A stretch of 37,310 nucleotides of DNA from Rhodococcus sp. (in: high G+C Gram-positive bacteria) (lineage in GTDB: Bacteria > Actinomycetota > Actinomycetes > Mycobacteriales > Mycobacteriaceae): the NCBI GenBank assembly GCA_012514505.1, contig JAAZAD010000245.1, positions 1 to 37,310 on the forward strand, in the 5' to 3' direction. Position numbers and translations under genes: made by a program. Below the pieces are notes generated by a model. The model had not been told where the DNA came from, searched no databases, and worked only from the letters and a program-made list of their open reading frames with translations. Positions 25,454 through 33,653 of this stretch are shown one piece after another; position 1 is the first letter of the stretch; every line of letters starts with the position of its first letter.

Positions 25454-26406
25454 CAATCGACACCACACTCACCGACAGCACTCTCACCGACCCCGGGACC
25501 CGGCTGAACGGAAGCCGCTTCGACACGCTCGACGCGCTCGAGTCCGAAGCGATCCACATCTTCCGTGAGGTCGCCGGCGAGTTCGAACGCCCGGTCATCC
25601 TGTTCTCGGGCGGCAAGGACTCCACGGTGCTGCTGCACCTGGCGATCAAGGCATTCTGGCCGGCACCGCTGCCGTTCGCACTGCTGCACGTGGACACCGG
25701 GCACAACCTGCAGGAAGTGCTCGACTTCCGCGACCACGTCGTCGAGAAGTACAACCTGCGCCTGCACGTGGCGAAGGTCGAGGACTACATCGCCGACGGC
25801 CGCCTGACCGAACGCCCCGACGGCATCCGTAATCCGCTGCAGACCGTCCCGTTGCTGGACGCCATCTCCGAGAACCGCTTCGACGCCGTGTTCGGTGGCG
25901 CACGCCGCGACGAGGAGCGCGCCCGCGCGAAGGAACGCATTTTCTCGTTGCGTAACGCGTTCGGCCAGTGGGACCCGAAGAAGCAGCGTCCCGAGTTGTG
26001 GAACCTCTACAACGGCAAGCACGATCCCGGCGAGCAGGTGCGCGTGTTCCCGCTCAGCAACTTCACCGAACTCGACATCTGGCGCTACATCGCCCGTGAG
26101 AACGTCGAGCTGGCCAGCATCTACTACGCCCACCAGCGCCCGGTGTATCAGCGCGACGGCATGTGGATGACACCCGGCGTGTGGGGCGGACCGGCCGAAG
26201 GCGAAGAACTGCAGGAACTGTCGGTGCGCTACCGCACCGTCGGCGACGGTTCGACGACCGGCGCGGTGTTGTCCGACGCAGCCGACAACCAGGCGATTCT
26301 CGCCGAGGTCGCGGCGTCGCGGCTCACCGAGCGTGGCGCCACCCGCGGTGACGACCGAGTTTCCGAAGCGGCCATGGAAGACCGCAAGCGAGAGGGCTAC
26401 TTCTGA
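25450..26406 (+). CDS. cysD: Sulfate adenylyltransferase subunit 2
   Basis: Small subunit of ATP sulfurylase: sulfate + ATP to APS + PPi, driven by GTP hydrolysis in CysN. The 318-residue protein is of the PP-loop type, with SGGKDS at 53-58 and the family blocks LLHVDTGHNLQEVLDFRD, DAVFGGARRDEERARAKERIFSLR, RPELWNLYNG and FPLSNFTELDIWRYIARENVELASIYYAHQRPV. The C terminus ends in RKREGYF, as in known CysD. Its ATG overlaps the cysH TGA; cysN starts 2 nt after its stop. Confidence 0.97.
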   Translation: MTIDTTLTDSTLTDPGTRLNGSRFDTLDALESEAIHIFREVAGEFERPVILFSGGKDSTVLLHLAIKAFWPAPLPFALLHVDTGHNLQEVLDFRDHVVEKYNLRLHVAKVEDYIADGRLTERPDGIRNPLQTVPLLDAISENRFDAVFGGARRDEERARAKERIFSLRNAFGQWDPKKQRPELWNLYNGKHDPGEQVRVFPLSNFTELDIWRYIARENVELASIYYAHQRPVYQRDGMWMTPGVWGGPAEGEELQELSVRYRTVGDGSTTGAVLSDAADNQAILAEVAASRLTERGATRGDDRVSEAAMEDRKREGYF

Positions 26407-26408
26407 TC

Positions 26409-27731
26409 ATGAGCGACACGAATTCGCAGGTCGCCGACGGCGCACAGCTGCTCCGGCTCGCGACCGCAGGAAGCGTCGACGACGGCAAGTCCACACTCGT
26501 GGGACGCCTGCTGTACGACACCAAGTCGGTCCTTGCCGATCAGATCGATGCGGTCACTCGCGCATCAGTCGACCGCGGTCTCGACACACCCGACCTTTCG
26601 CTTCTCGTCGACGGTCTGCGGGCCGAGCGGGAACAGGGCATCACCATCGACGTCGCGTACCGGTACTTCGCGACGCCGAACCGGACCTTCGTCCTCGCGG
26701 ACACCCCGGGACACGTGCAGTACACCCGCAACACGGTGTCGGGTGCGTCCACTGCGCAGCTCGTGATCCTGCTGGTCGATGCCAGGAAGGGTGTCATCTC
26801 ACAGACTCGCAAGCATGCCGCCGTGCTCGCCCTCCTCGGAGTGCCGAAGCTCGTCCTCGCGGTGAACAAGATCGACCTCGTCGAGGACCCGGAAACGGTG
26901 TTCCGCGATATCTCGGCCGAGTTCAATTCGCTCACCACGTCACTCGGATGGGATTCCGAGGATGTACTCGAGATTCCCGTGTCGGCACTGCACGGTGACA
27001 ACGTGGCTGTCCGTTCCACGAACACGCCGTACTACGACGGCCCGACCCTCATCGAGCATCTCGAGTCGGTGCCGGTCGACGCGGAAGCCCACCGCGTGGG
27101 ACTGCGATTCCCCGTCCAGTACGTGATCCGCCCCCGCACCGCGGAGTTCCCGGACTACCGCGGGTACGCCGGTCAGGTCGCTGCGGGCGAGGTCTCCCCC
27201 GGCGACGAGGTCGTCGTGCTGCCATCCGGTGTGCGTACCACCGTTACCCGCATCGACACCGCGGACGGCGAGCTCGACACCGCGCATGCCGGTCGCAGCG
27301 TAACGCTCGTTCTGGCCGATGACGTCGATGTCTCGCGCGGCGACACCATTACGTCCGTTGCCGATGCGCCGGCACCGATCGCCGAGTTCGATGCCACCGT
27401 GTGCTGGCTCGCAGAAAAGTCGCTGCGTCCCGGCGCCCGACTGCTCCTCAAGCACGGCACCCGTACCACGCAGGCGATCGTCAGCGGGCTGGTCGAGCGT
27501 TTCGACGAGCAGAACCTCACGTCGGAGCAGAGTCCGGAGTCGTTGGAGCTCAACGAAATCGGCAAGATCTCGATCCGAGTTGCCGAGCCGATCGTGGCAG
27601 ACGACTACACCGTCAACCGCCACACCGGCAGTTTCCTTCTGATCGATCCGTCCGGGGGCAACACCCTTGCGGCCGGACTCGTCGGCGACGCCATCGCCGC
27701 TGTCGAGCTCGGTGCCCCGACCCCGGCATGA
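26409..27731 (+). CDS. cysN: Sulfate adenylyltransferase subunit 1 (GTPase), no APS kinase domain
   Basis: Large GTPase subunit of ATP sulfurylase. The P-loop is GSVDDGKST (21-29), the switch-II block DTPGH at 98-102 and NKID at 153-156; two beta-barrel domains follow. The protein has 440 residues and ends after the second barrel, so it lacks the C-terminal APS kinase (CysC) domain fused to CysN in M. tuberculosis. With a CysH that reduces APS directly, PAPS is not needed in this route. Gap to the next gene is 7 nt. Confidence 0.96.
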   Translation: MSDTNSQVADGAQLLRLATAGSVDDGKSTLVGRLLYDTKSVLADQIDAVTRASVDRGLDTPDLSLLVDGLRAEREQGITIDVAYRYFATPNRTFVLADTPGHVQYTRNTVSGASTAQLVILLVDARKGVISQTRKHAAVLALLGVPKLVLAVNKIDLVEDPETVFRDISAEFNSLTTSLGWDSEDVLEIPVSALHGDNVAVRSTNTPYYDGPTLIEHLESVPVDAEAHRVGLRFPVQYVIRPRTAEFPDYRGYAGQVAAGEVSPGDEVVVLPSGVRTTVTRIDTADGELDTAHAGRSVTLVLADDVDVSRGDTITSVADAPAPIAEFDATVCWLAEKSLRPGARLLLKHGTRTTQAIVSGLVERFDEQNLTSEQSPESLELNEIGKISIRVAEPIVADDYTVNRHTGSFLLIDPSGGNTLAAGLVGDAIAAVELGAPTPA

Positions 27732-27738
27732 CCGTCCG

Positions 27739-28509
27739 ATGACTGTATCGGCGACGACACCACTGGTAGCTGTCGCCCACGGCAGCCGTGACCCCCGCAG
27801 TGCGCGGATGGTCGCGGCTGCCGTGACGGCTGTTCGACGTCGCCGCCCGGATCTGGACGTGCGCCTGTGCTTTCTCGACCTCAATGCACCGTCGGTCGAA
27901 CAGGTGCTGCACGGGATAGCCTCCGAAGGTCACACCTCTGCGGTCGTCGTGCCGCTGCTGCTCGGAAACGCGTTCCACGCCAGGGTGGATCTGCCCGCGA
28001 TGCTCGGCCGTGTGCAGGTGCGACAGCCCGGATTCACCGTCGTGCAGTCCCCCGTCCTCGGCCACGACGAGCGTCTGGTCGAAGCGGTCCGTGACCGCAT
28101 CGTCGAAACCGGATTCAACGAGGGCGATCCCACCGTCGGAGTCGCGTTCGCCGCGGTCGGCTCGTCGGATGAACGCGCAAACGACCGCACCCAGCACCTC
28201 GGGGCCACCCTCGGTCACGGAACGAACTGGGTGGGAGTGCATACCTGCTTCGCAACCGCGACCGAGCCGACCGTGTCCGAGGCGATCGCTCGACTGCGCG
28301 GCGCGGGCGCCGAACGAATCGTTGTCGCGCCCTGGTTCCTCGCCCCCGGACTGCTCACCGACCGGCTCGGTCGTGCGGCCTGCGATACGGCACCCGACGC
28401 AGTGTTCGCACCGCCGATCGGAGCTCACGACAACCTCGTAGACGTCGTTCTCGACCGGTACGCAGAATCCTTGGCGGACATCGATCAGCCGCTCATTCGC
28501 TCCGCCTGA
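27739..28509 (+). CDS. Sirohydrochlorin chelatase (CbiX/SirB-like)
   Basis: Predicted to insert Fe2+ into sirohydrochlorin to give siroheme, the cofactor of SirA; the cobalt-inserting CbiX type has the same fold. The 256-residue protein has two similar halves. The first half has LVAVAHGSRDPRS with the metal-binding His in AHGSRDP, then VVVPLLLGNAFHARVDLP. The second half has VGVAFAAVGSSDER and IVVAPWFLAPGLLTDRL. ATG 27739 is the only good start near the cysN stop. Operon position with sirA supports the siroheme role. Iron or cobalt preference cannot be told from sequence. Confidence 0.87.
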   Translation: MTVSATTPLVAVAHGSRDPRSARMVAAAVTAVRRRRPDLDVRLCFLDLNAPSVEQVLHGIASEGHTSAVVVPLLLGNAFHARVDLPAMLGRVQVRQPGFTVVQSPVLGHDERLVEAVRDRIVETGFNEGDPTVGVAFAAVGSSDERANDRTQHLGATLGHGTNWVGVHTCFATATEPTVSEAIARLRGAGAERIVVAPWFLAPGLLTDRLGRAACDTAPDAVFAPPIGAHDNLVDVVLDRYAESLADIDQPLIRSA

Positions 28510-28552
28510 CCGGTCTCCCACCACCTGACTGCCCATACCCTCGCACCCCACG

Positions 28553-28593
28553 AATGTCACACCGGTTCGCGTGAGTAGAACCTGTGTGACATT
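28553..28593. repeat. Long inverted repeat after the sirA operon
   Basis: AATGTCACAC (28553-28562) and GTGTGACATT (28584-28593) are perfect 10-bp arms. The stem continues inward with GGTT (28564-28567) and AACC (28579-28582) after one mismatch, leaving an 11-nt loop. It lies 43 nt after the chelatase stop and about 85 nt before the usp ATG. It may be a factor-assisted terminator (no T-tract; a G-rich run follows) or an operator. The arm GTGTGACATT recurs upstream of sirA at 22706-22715. The right half also resembles a CRP site half, TGTGA-N6-TCAGT (28585-28600). Confidence 0.6.
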
Positions 28594-28677
28594 GGTCAGT
28601 GGGGGGGAACCTTTCGTATCACTAGCGCAGAGCTTCCTGTCTGATTCAGACTGGAAGCAAGGCTAGGAGAGACGATC

Positions 28678-29565
28678 ATGACGACAGCACCGGTTCGACA
28701 CGGGATCGTGGCGGGCATCGATGGATCGGACAGCGCCCTCGAGGCTGCGAAATGGGCCGCTGCGGCCGCCGAGCGATTCGGCGAACCCGTGTATCTGACC
28801 CATGTGGTTCGCGGAAACTCCGACCTCGCCTCACTCGGTGACGACGAAGTCGCAACGCGAGACGCGCACCCGAACAGCCACGCCTTCCTCGATGCCGCTG
28901 AGACGGCAATACGCGACGGTCGCACGAACCTCACGCTCGAACGGCGAATCCGCCAAGGCCCTCCGGCGAAAGCGCTGGTCGAGATGTCGCGTACCGCACG
29001 GATGCTCGTACTCGGTCCAGCGGAGACCACCGAGATGCAGTCCGTGTTCGTCGGCTCCAACGTGGTCCGCATCGCGAATCATGCCAAGTGCCCTGTCGTC
29101 GTCTGGCGTGGTCCTGCCGTCCCCGCCGATCAGGACGACCGTCCGATCGTGGTCGGTGTGGACGGTAGCGACCTCAGCGACATGGCCGTCGCCCACGCGT
29201 TCGAGTTCGCTGCCTTCTTCGGGGCACCGCTCGTCGCCGTACACACCTGGTCCGAGCACTCGTCGCTGGGTGGATACTCGGAAGCGCGCCGCTTCATCGA
29301 CTGGGCTCCCCACGAGGAGCACGAGCACGCTGTTCTCGCAGAAGCGCTTGCCGGTTGGAGCGAAAAGTACCCCGATGTCGAGGTCACCCACAGCGTTCAG
29401 CGCGGTGGGCCGATGAAAATTCTTCTCGAACACTCCGCCGAGGCTCGGATGGTCGCGGTGGGCAGTCACGGCCGCAACCCGTTCATGGCCTCCGTAGTCG
29501 GCTCCACCAGCCAGGCACTCATTCACCGCGCGTGGTGCCCGGTATTGATCTGCCGAGAAGGCTGA
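28678..29565 (+). CDS. Tandem universal stress protein (UspA family)
   Basis: Cytosolic protein of 295 residues with two USP domains in tandem, as in the mycobacterial dormancy-type proteins. Domain 1 (about 8-143) starts IVAGIDGSDSALEAAKWAA and domain 2 (about 155-293) starts IVVGVDGSDLSDMAVAHAF. Domain 2 has the full ATP motif G-x2-G-x9-G-S-T (VGSHGRNP...VGSTSQ). Domain 1 has a degenerate one: LGPAETTEM...VGSN, where the second Gly is Glu, so ATP binding there is doubtful. SD CTAGGAGAG is near 28662. It is not part of the sulfur pathway by sequence; its insertion between the two cys operons is unusual. Confidence 0.9.
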   Translation: MTTAPVRHGIVAGIDGSDSALEAAKWAAAAAERFGEPVYLTHVVRGNSDLASLGDDEVATRDAHPNSHAFLDAAETAIRDGRTNLTLERRIRQGPPAKALVEMSRTARMLVLGPAETTEMQSVFVGSNVVRIANHAKCPVVVWRGPAVPADQDDRPIVVGVDGSDLSDMAVAHAFEFAAFFGAPLVAVHTWSEHSSLGGYSEARRFIDWAPHEEHEHAVLAEALAGWSEKYPDVEVTHSVQRGGPMKILLEHSAEARMVAVGSHGRNPFMASVVGSTSQALIHRAWCPVLICREG

Positions 29566-29577
29566 ATCACGCGACGA

Positions 29578-29592
29578 AGCGGTGGAACCGCT
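29578..29592. terminator. Small hairpin between usp and cysA
   Basis: AGCGGT-GGA-ACCGCT is a perfect 6-bp stem with a 3-nt loop in the 33-nt gap between the convergent usp and cysA stops. There is no T-run on either strand. A weak bidirectional terminator is likely, by position. Confidence 0.4.
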
Positions 29593-29598
29593 ACACCG

Positions 29599-30603
29599 TT
29601 ACGACAGTGACGTCTCCGGGAGTTGAGGAACCCGGGTCGCGCGGGCGTACACCGTCTCCCCTGCCCGAAGTCCGAGCGCTTCGCTGTCACCCCGGGTCAC
29701 CTGCGCGGCGAAGAGTTCCCCGGTCGCAGCATTCACGAGATCCACACGCACCTCGAACCCGAGATGGACGACGCGCTGCACGGTTGCCCGGGTGATACCG
29801 AGTGTTTCGGCTGTGCCGGACTCTTGCGCCAATGCCAGGCTCGAGCCTCGCCCCAGTCGAATATCGTGCGGACGAACCAACTGCCCGTTCAGTTTGGCGA
29901 CGGGACCGAGAAATGACATCACGAAGCCATTGGCCGGGCGGTCGTAGAGGTCCTCGGGGACACCGACCTGCTCGATCCGTCCCTTGTTGAGTACGGCGAT
30001 CCGGTCTGCGACATCAAGGGCCTCCTCCTGATCGTGCGTGACCAGAACCGTCGTGACGTGCACCTCGTCGTGCAGGCGCCGCAACCAGGTACGCAGATCG
30101 GTGCGCACCTTCGCGTCGAGGGCTCCGAACGGTTCGTCCAGCAGGAGGACCTGCGGATCGACGGCCAGTGCACGCGCCAGCGCCATCCGCTGACGTTGAC
30201 CACCGGACAACTGGGCCGGATAGCGGTGCTGAAATCCGTCCAACCCGACGATCTGGAGCAGCTCGTCCACCCGCTTGGCGATCTCGGACTTGGGACGCTT
30301 ACGGATCTTCAACCCGAATGCGACGTTCCCGCGCACCGTCATGTGCTTGAACGCCGCATAGTGCTGAAAGACGAACCCGATGTCTCGTTTCTGCGGTGAA
30401 ACGCCGGTGACGTCCTTACCGCCGATCGTGACGATCCCGGAGTCGAGCCCCTCGAGGCCGGCAATGGCGCGGAGCAATGTCGACTTTCCCGAACCACTCG
30501 GACCCAGCAGAGCTGTCAGGCTGCCCGCCGGGATATCGATCGTCACGCCGTCGAGGGCCGCGAAGTCCCCGTAGTTCTTGCGCGCGCCGGTGACCGTGAT
30601 CAT
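29599..30603 (-). CDS. cysA: Sulfate/thiosulfate ABC transporter ATP-binding protein
   Basis: ATPase that powers sulfate import with CysT and CysW. The 334-residue protein has Walker [10 protein letters not shown] (34-42), signature LSGGQ (132-136), Walker B LLLDEP (153-158) and H-loop H190 in VTHDQ, then a TOBE-like C-terminal domain ([11 protein letters not shown]...). ATG 30603 has GAGGAG upstream and overlaps the cysW stop in ATGA. The reading frame is open further upstream inside cysW, but that extension is an artefact. Confidence 0.96.
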   Translation of the reverse strand: MITVTGARKNYGDFAALDGVTIDIPAGSLTALLGPSGSGKSTLLRAIAGLEGLDSGIVTIGGKDVTGVSPQKRDIGFVFQHYAAFKHMTVRGNVAFGLKIRKRPKSEIAKRVDELLQIVGLDGFQHRYPAQLSGGQRQRMALARALAVDPQVLLLDEPFGALDAKVRTDLRTWLRRLHDEVHVTTVLVTHDQEEALDVADRIAVLNKGRIEQVGVPEDLYDRPANGFVMSFLGPVAKLNGQLVRPHDIRLGRGSSLALAQESGTAETLGITRATVQRVVHLGFEVRVDLVNAATGELFAAQVTRGDSEALGLRAGETVYARATRVPQLPETSLS

Positions 30604-31406
30604 GTCGTGCTCCTCTTTCGGTCGAGCAGAGTCATCAGCAGCAAAGCGACAAGCGCAATTCCCATGAGCAGCACTGCCGCGCAGTACGCGCCGAACGTGT
30701 TGTGGTCGTCGATGTACCGCGCGTGCACCAGAAGAGTCAGCGTCTGCGACACGCCCGGAAAGCCGGAGGACACCATGATCACCGCACCGAACTCGCCGAG
30801 TGCGCGGGCAATGGTGAGGACCACTCCGTACGTCAGACCCCATCTGATCGCCGGCAGAGTCACCAGCCAGAACGTCTGCCATTTGGTGGCCCCGAGTGTG
30901 GCGGCCGCCTGCTCCTGTTCGTCACCGATTTCGTGCAGAACAGGTTCGACCTCTCGGACAACGAACGGCAAGGTCACGAATATCGTGGCCAACACCATCC
31001 CCGGCAGGCCGAATATCACTTTGAAGCCGAGGGATTCGATCCCACCGAACCAGCCGTGTACGCCCCACAGCAAGATGAGCGAGACACCGACGATGATCGG
31101 CGACACTGCGAACGGCAAGTCGACCATGGCCTGAAGTACCCCACGACCGCGAAACCGTCCACGCACCAGCGCTAGCGCCGCCACGACACCGAATACCACG
31201 TTGATCGGCACCACGATCGCAACGATGAGCAACGAGAGATTCAGCGCGGAAATGGCTGCCGGCGTGCTGATCCAGCCGAAGAACGTTCCGATGCCGTGCT
31301 CGAACGCGCGGTAGAAAATCATCAGAACCGGAACGAACAGCAATCCGAACAGGTACAGCAGGGCGATGCTGCGCAGCCCGAGCCTGACCGGCGTCGACGT
31401 CTTCAC
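30600..31406 (-). CDS. cysW: Sulfate ABC transporter permease CysW
   Basis: Inner-membrane permease of 268 residues with about six helices. The EAA-like loop that contacts CysA reads [23 protein letters not shown]. Other conserved blocks are [22 protein letters not shown] and [17 protein letters not shown]. The GTG start at 31406 overlaps the cysT TGA as GTGA. Its stop overlaps the cysA ATG. CysT and CysW form the heterodimeric pore. Confidence 0.95.
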   Translation of the reverse strand: MKTSTPVRLGLRSIALLYLFGLLFVPVLMIFYRAFEHGIGTFFGWISTPAAISALNLSLLIVAIVVPINVVFGVVAALALVRGRFRGRGVLQAMVDLPFAVSPIIVGVSLILLWGVHGWFGGIESLGFKVIFGLPGMVLATIFVTLPFVVREVEPVLHEIGDEQEQAAATLGATKWQTFWLVTLPAIRWGLTYGVVLTIARALGEFGAVIMVSSGFPGVSQTLTLLVHARYIDDHNTFGAYCAAVLLMGIALVALLLMTLLDRKRSTT

Positions 31407-32281
31407 GCGGCCTGCTCCTGTCGCCTTTGGTTGCGGCCGGCAAGGATCCGCAATACGAAGAGCACGATAAATGCGATCGCGAGCAGCGTCACCGATACGG
31501 CTGCGGCATTCATCTGACGGTCGATCTCGATCTGCTGCTGAATGTACTGCGACGCAACCTGAGTTTCGCCGGGGATGTTTCCGCCGATGAGCACCACGGA
31601 ACCGTATTCTCCGATTGCGCGGGCAAACGCGAGCCCTGCCCCACCGAAGATCGCCGGCGCCAACGTGGGCAGCACGACCCGTCGGAAGATCGTCACATTG
31701 TTCGCACCGAGCGATGCGGCAGCTTCCTCCACATCCATGTCGAGTTCGATCAGCACCGGCTGCACCGATCGAACGACGAAGGGAAGGGTCACGAAGGCGA
31801 GTGCCACGACGAGACCGGGCTGCGTTGCATTGAGATGAATGTCGATGGGGCTGTCGGGACCGTACAGCGACAACAGCACGATGCTCGCCACGATGGTGGG
31901 TAACGCGAACGGCAGGTCGATCAACGCGTTGACGATCCGCTTCCCAGGAAAGTCGTCGCGCACGAGGACCCACGCGATGAGGGTGCCCATCACGACATTG
32001 ATCAGGGCCACAACAGCGGAGACCAGTACGGTCACCTGCAACGTCGCCAACGCGGCCGGCTCGGTCACGGCGTCGACGAACCCGCCGATCCCGTCATCGA
32101 GGGAAGCCACCGTCAACGCGGCGAGGGGCAAGAGCACGATCACGCTCAGCCAGAGCGCCACGATTCCGATGCCGATCGGTCCTACGGCCCCCGTGACATT
32201 CATCAGCCGCGAACGATTGCCGGCCGGCACGGTCGCCTCCGAGTCTTGGATCCCGTCACCTGCGGTGTCGCGGGCGGTCAC
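31403..32281 (-). CDS. cysT: Sulfate ABC transporter permease CysT
   Basis: Inner-membrane permease of 292 residues, partner of CysW, with about six helices after an N-terminal polar segment of about 30 residues. The EAA loop is EEAAASLGANNVTIFRRVVLPTLAPAI. Also seen are LIDLPFALPTIVASIVLLSLYG and AIGEYGSVVLIGGNIPG. GTG 32281 was chosen because CGAGGTGA (about 32297-32290) is spaced about 8 nt upstream, and it begins 7 nt after the subI stop. GTG 32305 would overlap subI by 17 nt. Confidence 0.93.
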   Translation of the reverse strand: MTARDTAGDGIQDSEATVPAGNRSRLMNVTGAVGPIGIGIVALWLSVIVLLPLAALTVASLDDGIGGFVDAVTEPAALATLQVTVLVSAVVALINVVMGTLIAWVLVRDDFPGKRIVNALIDLPFALPTIVASIVLLSLYGPDSPIDIHLNATQPGLVVALAFVTLPFVVRSVQPVLIELDMDVEEAAASLGANNVTIFRRVVLPTLAPAIFGGAGLAFARAIGEYGSVVLIGGNIPGETQVASQYIQQQIEIDRQMNAAAVSVTLLAIAFIVLFVLRILAGRNQRRQEQAA

Positions 32282-32288
32282 GGCGCCG

Positions 32289-33317
32289 TCACCTCGTCGC
32301 GTCACCGTAGATCCTCGCGATCGCGCCCACGTCCTGCTGGAACAGGTCGGCGTTCACTGTCGGCCAACCACCCAGATCATCGATCGTGTAAAGGCGCTCC
32401 GGCTCGAGAAACTTGTCCGCGAACTCCTTGGCAACCCCGGGATCGACCGGACGGAATCCTGCCTCGGCCCACAATCGTTGCGCCTCCGACGTGTAGAGGA
32501 AGTCCTGGAATGCACTGGCCTTGGCGAGGTCCTGACTGTGCTGAACCACCGCCACCGAATTCTCGATGTCGAATGTTGTCGGCGGCGTGATGTGTTCGAC
32601 AGGTTCGCCCTCCGCTTCGATGAACAGTGCTTCGTTCTCGTAGCTGAGCAGCGCGTCGCCTGCCCCTTGCAAGAAGGCCTCCGTAGCCTCACGCCCCGAC
32701 TTCGGCTGAATCCGGACGTGCTCGTCGATCAATTGTTCCACGTACTCGAGTCCGGCCTGAGGGTTCTGGCCGCCATCGCTCTTGGCTGCATACGGTGCCA
32801 AGAGATTCCATTTTGCCGAGCCCGAACTGAAGGGATTCGGTGTGACCACCTCGATCCCCGGCCTCAGGAGATCGTCCCAGTCGCGAATCCCCTTCGGGTT
32901 GCCCTCCCGCACGACGATCGTGACTACGGATCCGAACGGCGAGCCGCCGTAGGCGTCCTCGTTCCAGTCCTCCGCCACGAGTCCCGCATCCACCAATCGA
33001 GTCATGTCGGGTTCCACGGAAAAGCTGACGAAATCTGCCGGCGCGCCGTCCTTGGTCTTACGTGACTGGTCACCCGATGCCCCGTACGACTGATGAAACT
33101 CGACGTCCTCGCCTGCCTCGGTCTCCTGGAACGCCGGAATCACCTTCTCGAACCCGACCTTGGCCACGGCGTAGGCGTACAAGTTGACCGTTCCGGCTTC
33201 GCCGCCGGAGTCCGGTTCGGCACCCGGAACATCGCTCGAGCCGCCGCTGCACGCGCTCACCGCCATCACCGTCACCGCAGCCAGTGCGGCGAACATCAGA
33301 CGCGAGCGTCGTCTCAT
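32289..33317 (-). CDS. subI: Sulfate-binding lipoprotein SubI (Sbp)
   Basis: Extracytoplasmic sulfate-binding component of the CysTWA importer. The 342-residue precursor begins with MRRRSRLMFAALAAVTVMAV and then SAC, a lipobox (AVSAC) with lipidated Cys23. Mature sequence has the type-II solute-binding fold: LYAYAVAKVGFEKVIPAFQ, HQSYGASGDQSRKTKDG, PADFVSFSVEPDMTRLVDAGL, VTPNPFSSGSAKWNLLAPYA and SYENEALF, all typical of sulfate-binding proteins. ATG 33317 lies 9 nt after AAAGG of the SD, which is the target of the anti-SD element in its leader. First gene of the import operon. Confidence 0.95.
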   Translation of the reverse strand: MRRRSRLMFAALAAVTVMAVSACSGGSSDVPGAEPDSGGEAGTVNLYAYAVAKVGFEKVIPAFQETEAGEDVEFHQSYGASGDQSRKTKDGAPADFVSFSVEPDMTRLVDAGLVAEDWNEDAYGGSPFGSVVTIVVREGNPKGIRDWDDLLRPGIEVVTPNPFSSGSAKWNLLAPYAAKSDGGQNPQAGLEYVEQLIDEHVRIQPKSGREATEAFLQGAGDALLSYENEALFIEAEGEPVEHITPPTTFDIENSVAVVQHSQDLAKASAFQDFLYTSEAQRLWAEAGFRPVDPGVAKEFADKFLEPERLYTIDDLGGWPTVNADLFQQDVGAIARIYGDATR

Positions 33318-33326
33318 GTCGGGCAA

Positions 33327-33437
33327 CCTTTCGGATGGGCCGCACTCGCGGCAGTCGAATGGAGAGAGGAATCGAACGATCAACTGACCGAACGGCATTC
33401 GTTCGCCACCCGAAGGCCGGATCAGCCCACCGAAAGG
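33327..33437 (-). promoter_or_regulatory. subI attenuator: SD and anti-SD pair
   Basis: In the minus-strand RNA, CCTTTCGGTGGG (33437-33426) directly follows the leader stop. It can pair with CCCATCCGAAAGG (33339-33327), which holds the subI SD (GAAAGG). The match is 8 bp plus 4 bp with a single bulged base. A ribosome paused at Cys28-Cys29 of the leader would cover the upstream strand and free the SD. The 86 nt between the elements holds the loop. Confidence 0.7.
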
Positions 33438-33438
33438 G

Positions 33439-33531
33439 CTATCGGCAACAGTCGATGTCAGCGACCGCGGACGCGCCGACTGCGATCAACGCCAACTCGT
33501 GGCGGACCTGGTGGGCGGCAGTATCGGGCAC
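33439..33531 (-). CDS. Cys-rich leader peptide of the subI operon
   Basis: A 30-codon ORF starting GTG (MPDTAAHQVRHELALIAVGA in its first 20 residues) and ending ADIDCCR with adjacent Cys codons TGT-TGC (33450-33445) two codons before the stop region. It has the same length as the sirA leader. Cys-rich leaders before the sulfate-import operon are known in mycobacteria (Ms4533A-type family), where they repress downstream translation when cysteine is plentiful. The stop TAG (33439-33441) is 1 nt before the anti-SD element, the spacing expected of this mechanism. There is no SD; leaderless initiation is proposed. Strong sequence support, function by analogy. Confidence 0.85.
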   Translation of the reverse strand: MPDTAAHQVRHELALIAVGASAVADIDCCR

Positions 33532-33544
33532 GGAGCCGACTTTA
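33532..33544 (-). promoter_or_regulatory. -10 element of the leaderless subI leader
   Basis: On the minus strand TAAAGT (33544-33539, TANNNT type) is followed by exactly 7 nt (CGGCTCC) and then GTG. The spacer differs from that of the sirA leader (CGGTCTC) by two bases. The expected start of transcription is the G of GTG. No clear -35 at 17 nt. Confidence 0.6.
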
Positions 33545-33575
33545 TCAGGTAGCCGATGCACCACCCGAAACGAAG

Positions 33576-33653
33576 TCAGAGTGTCAACAGCCATGCGACG
33601 ACGACGAGGATCAGCAAGGCGATCAGCGCCAGTGTGACTCGTGAACGCGGCAT
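33576..33653 (-). CDS. 25-aa single-helix membrane peptide
   Basis: A 25-codon ORF: basic start MPRSR followed by one uninterrupted hydrophobic helix (VTLALIALLILVVVAWLLTL). ATG 33653 follows directly after the TAG of the 63-aa gene (33654-33656), and GGAGG (33666-33662) lies 8 nt upstream, so coupled translation is likely. Positive-inside topology is predicted. Function unknown; it ends 32 nt before the subI leader -10. It is below normal gene-calling length. Confidence 0.6.
   Translation of the reverse strand: MPRSRVTLALIALLILVVVAWLLTL

Noticed and set aside
28553-28593. Simple rho-independent terminator
   Set aside because: No T-tract follows on the plus strand, so I report it as an inverted repeat with terminator as one option only.
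30604-30882. N-terminal extension of cysA into cysW
   Set aside because: The conserved CysA start is at 30603 with an SD; upstream frame only reflects cysW codons.
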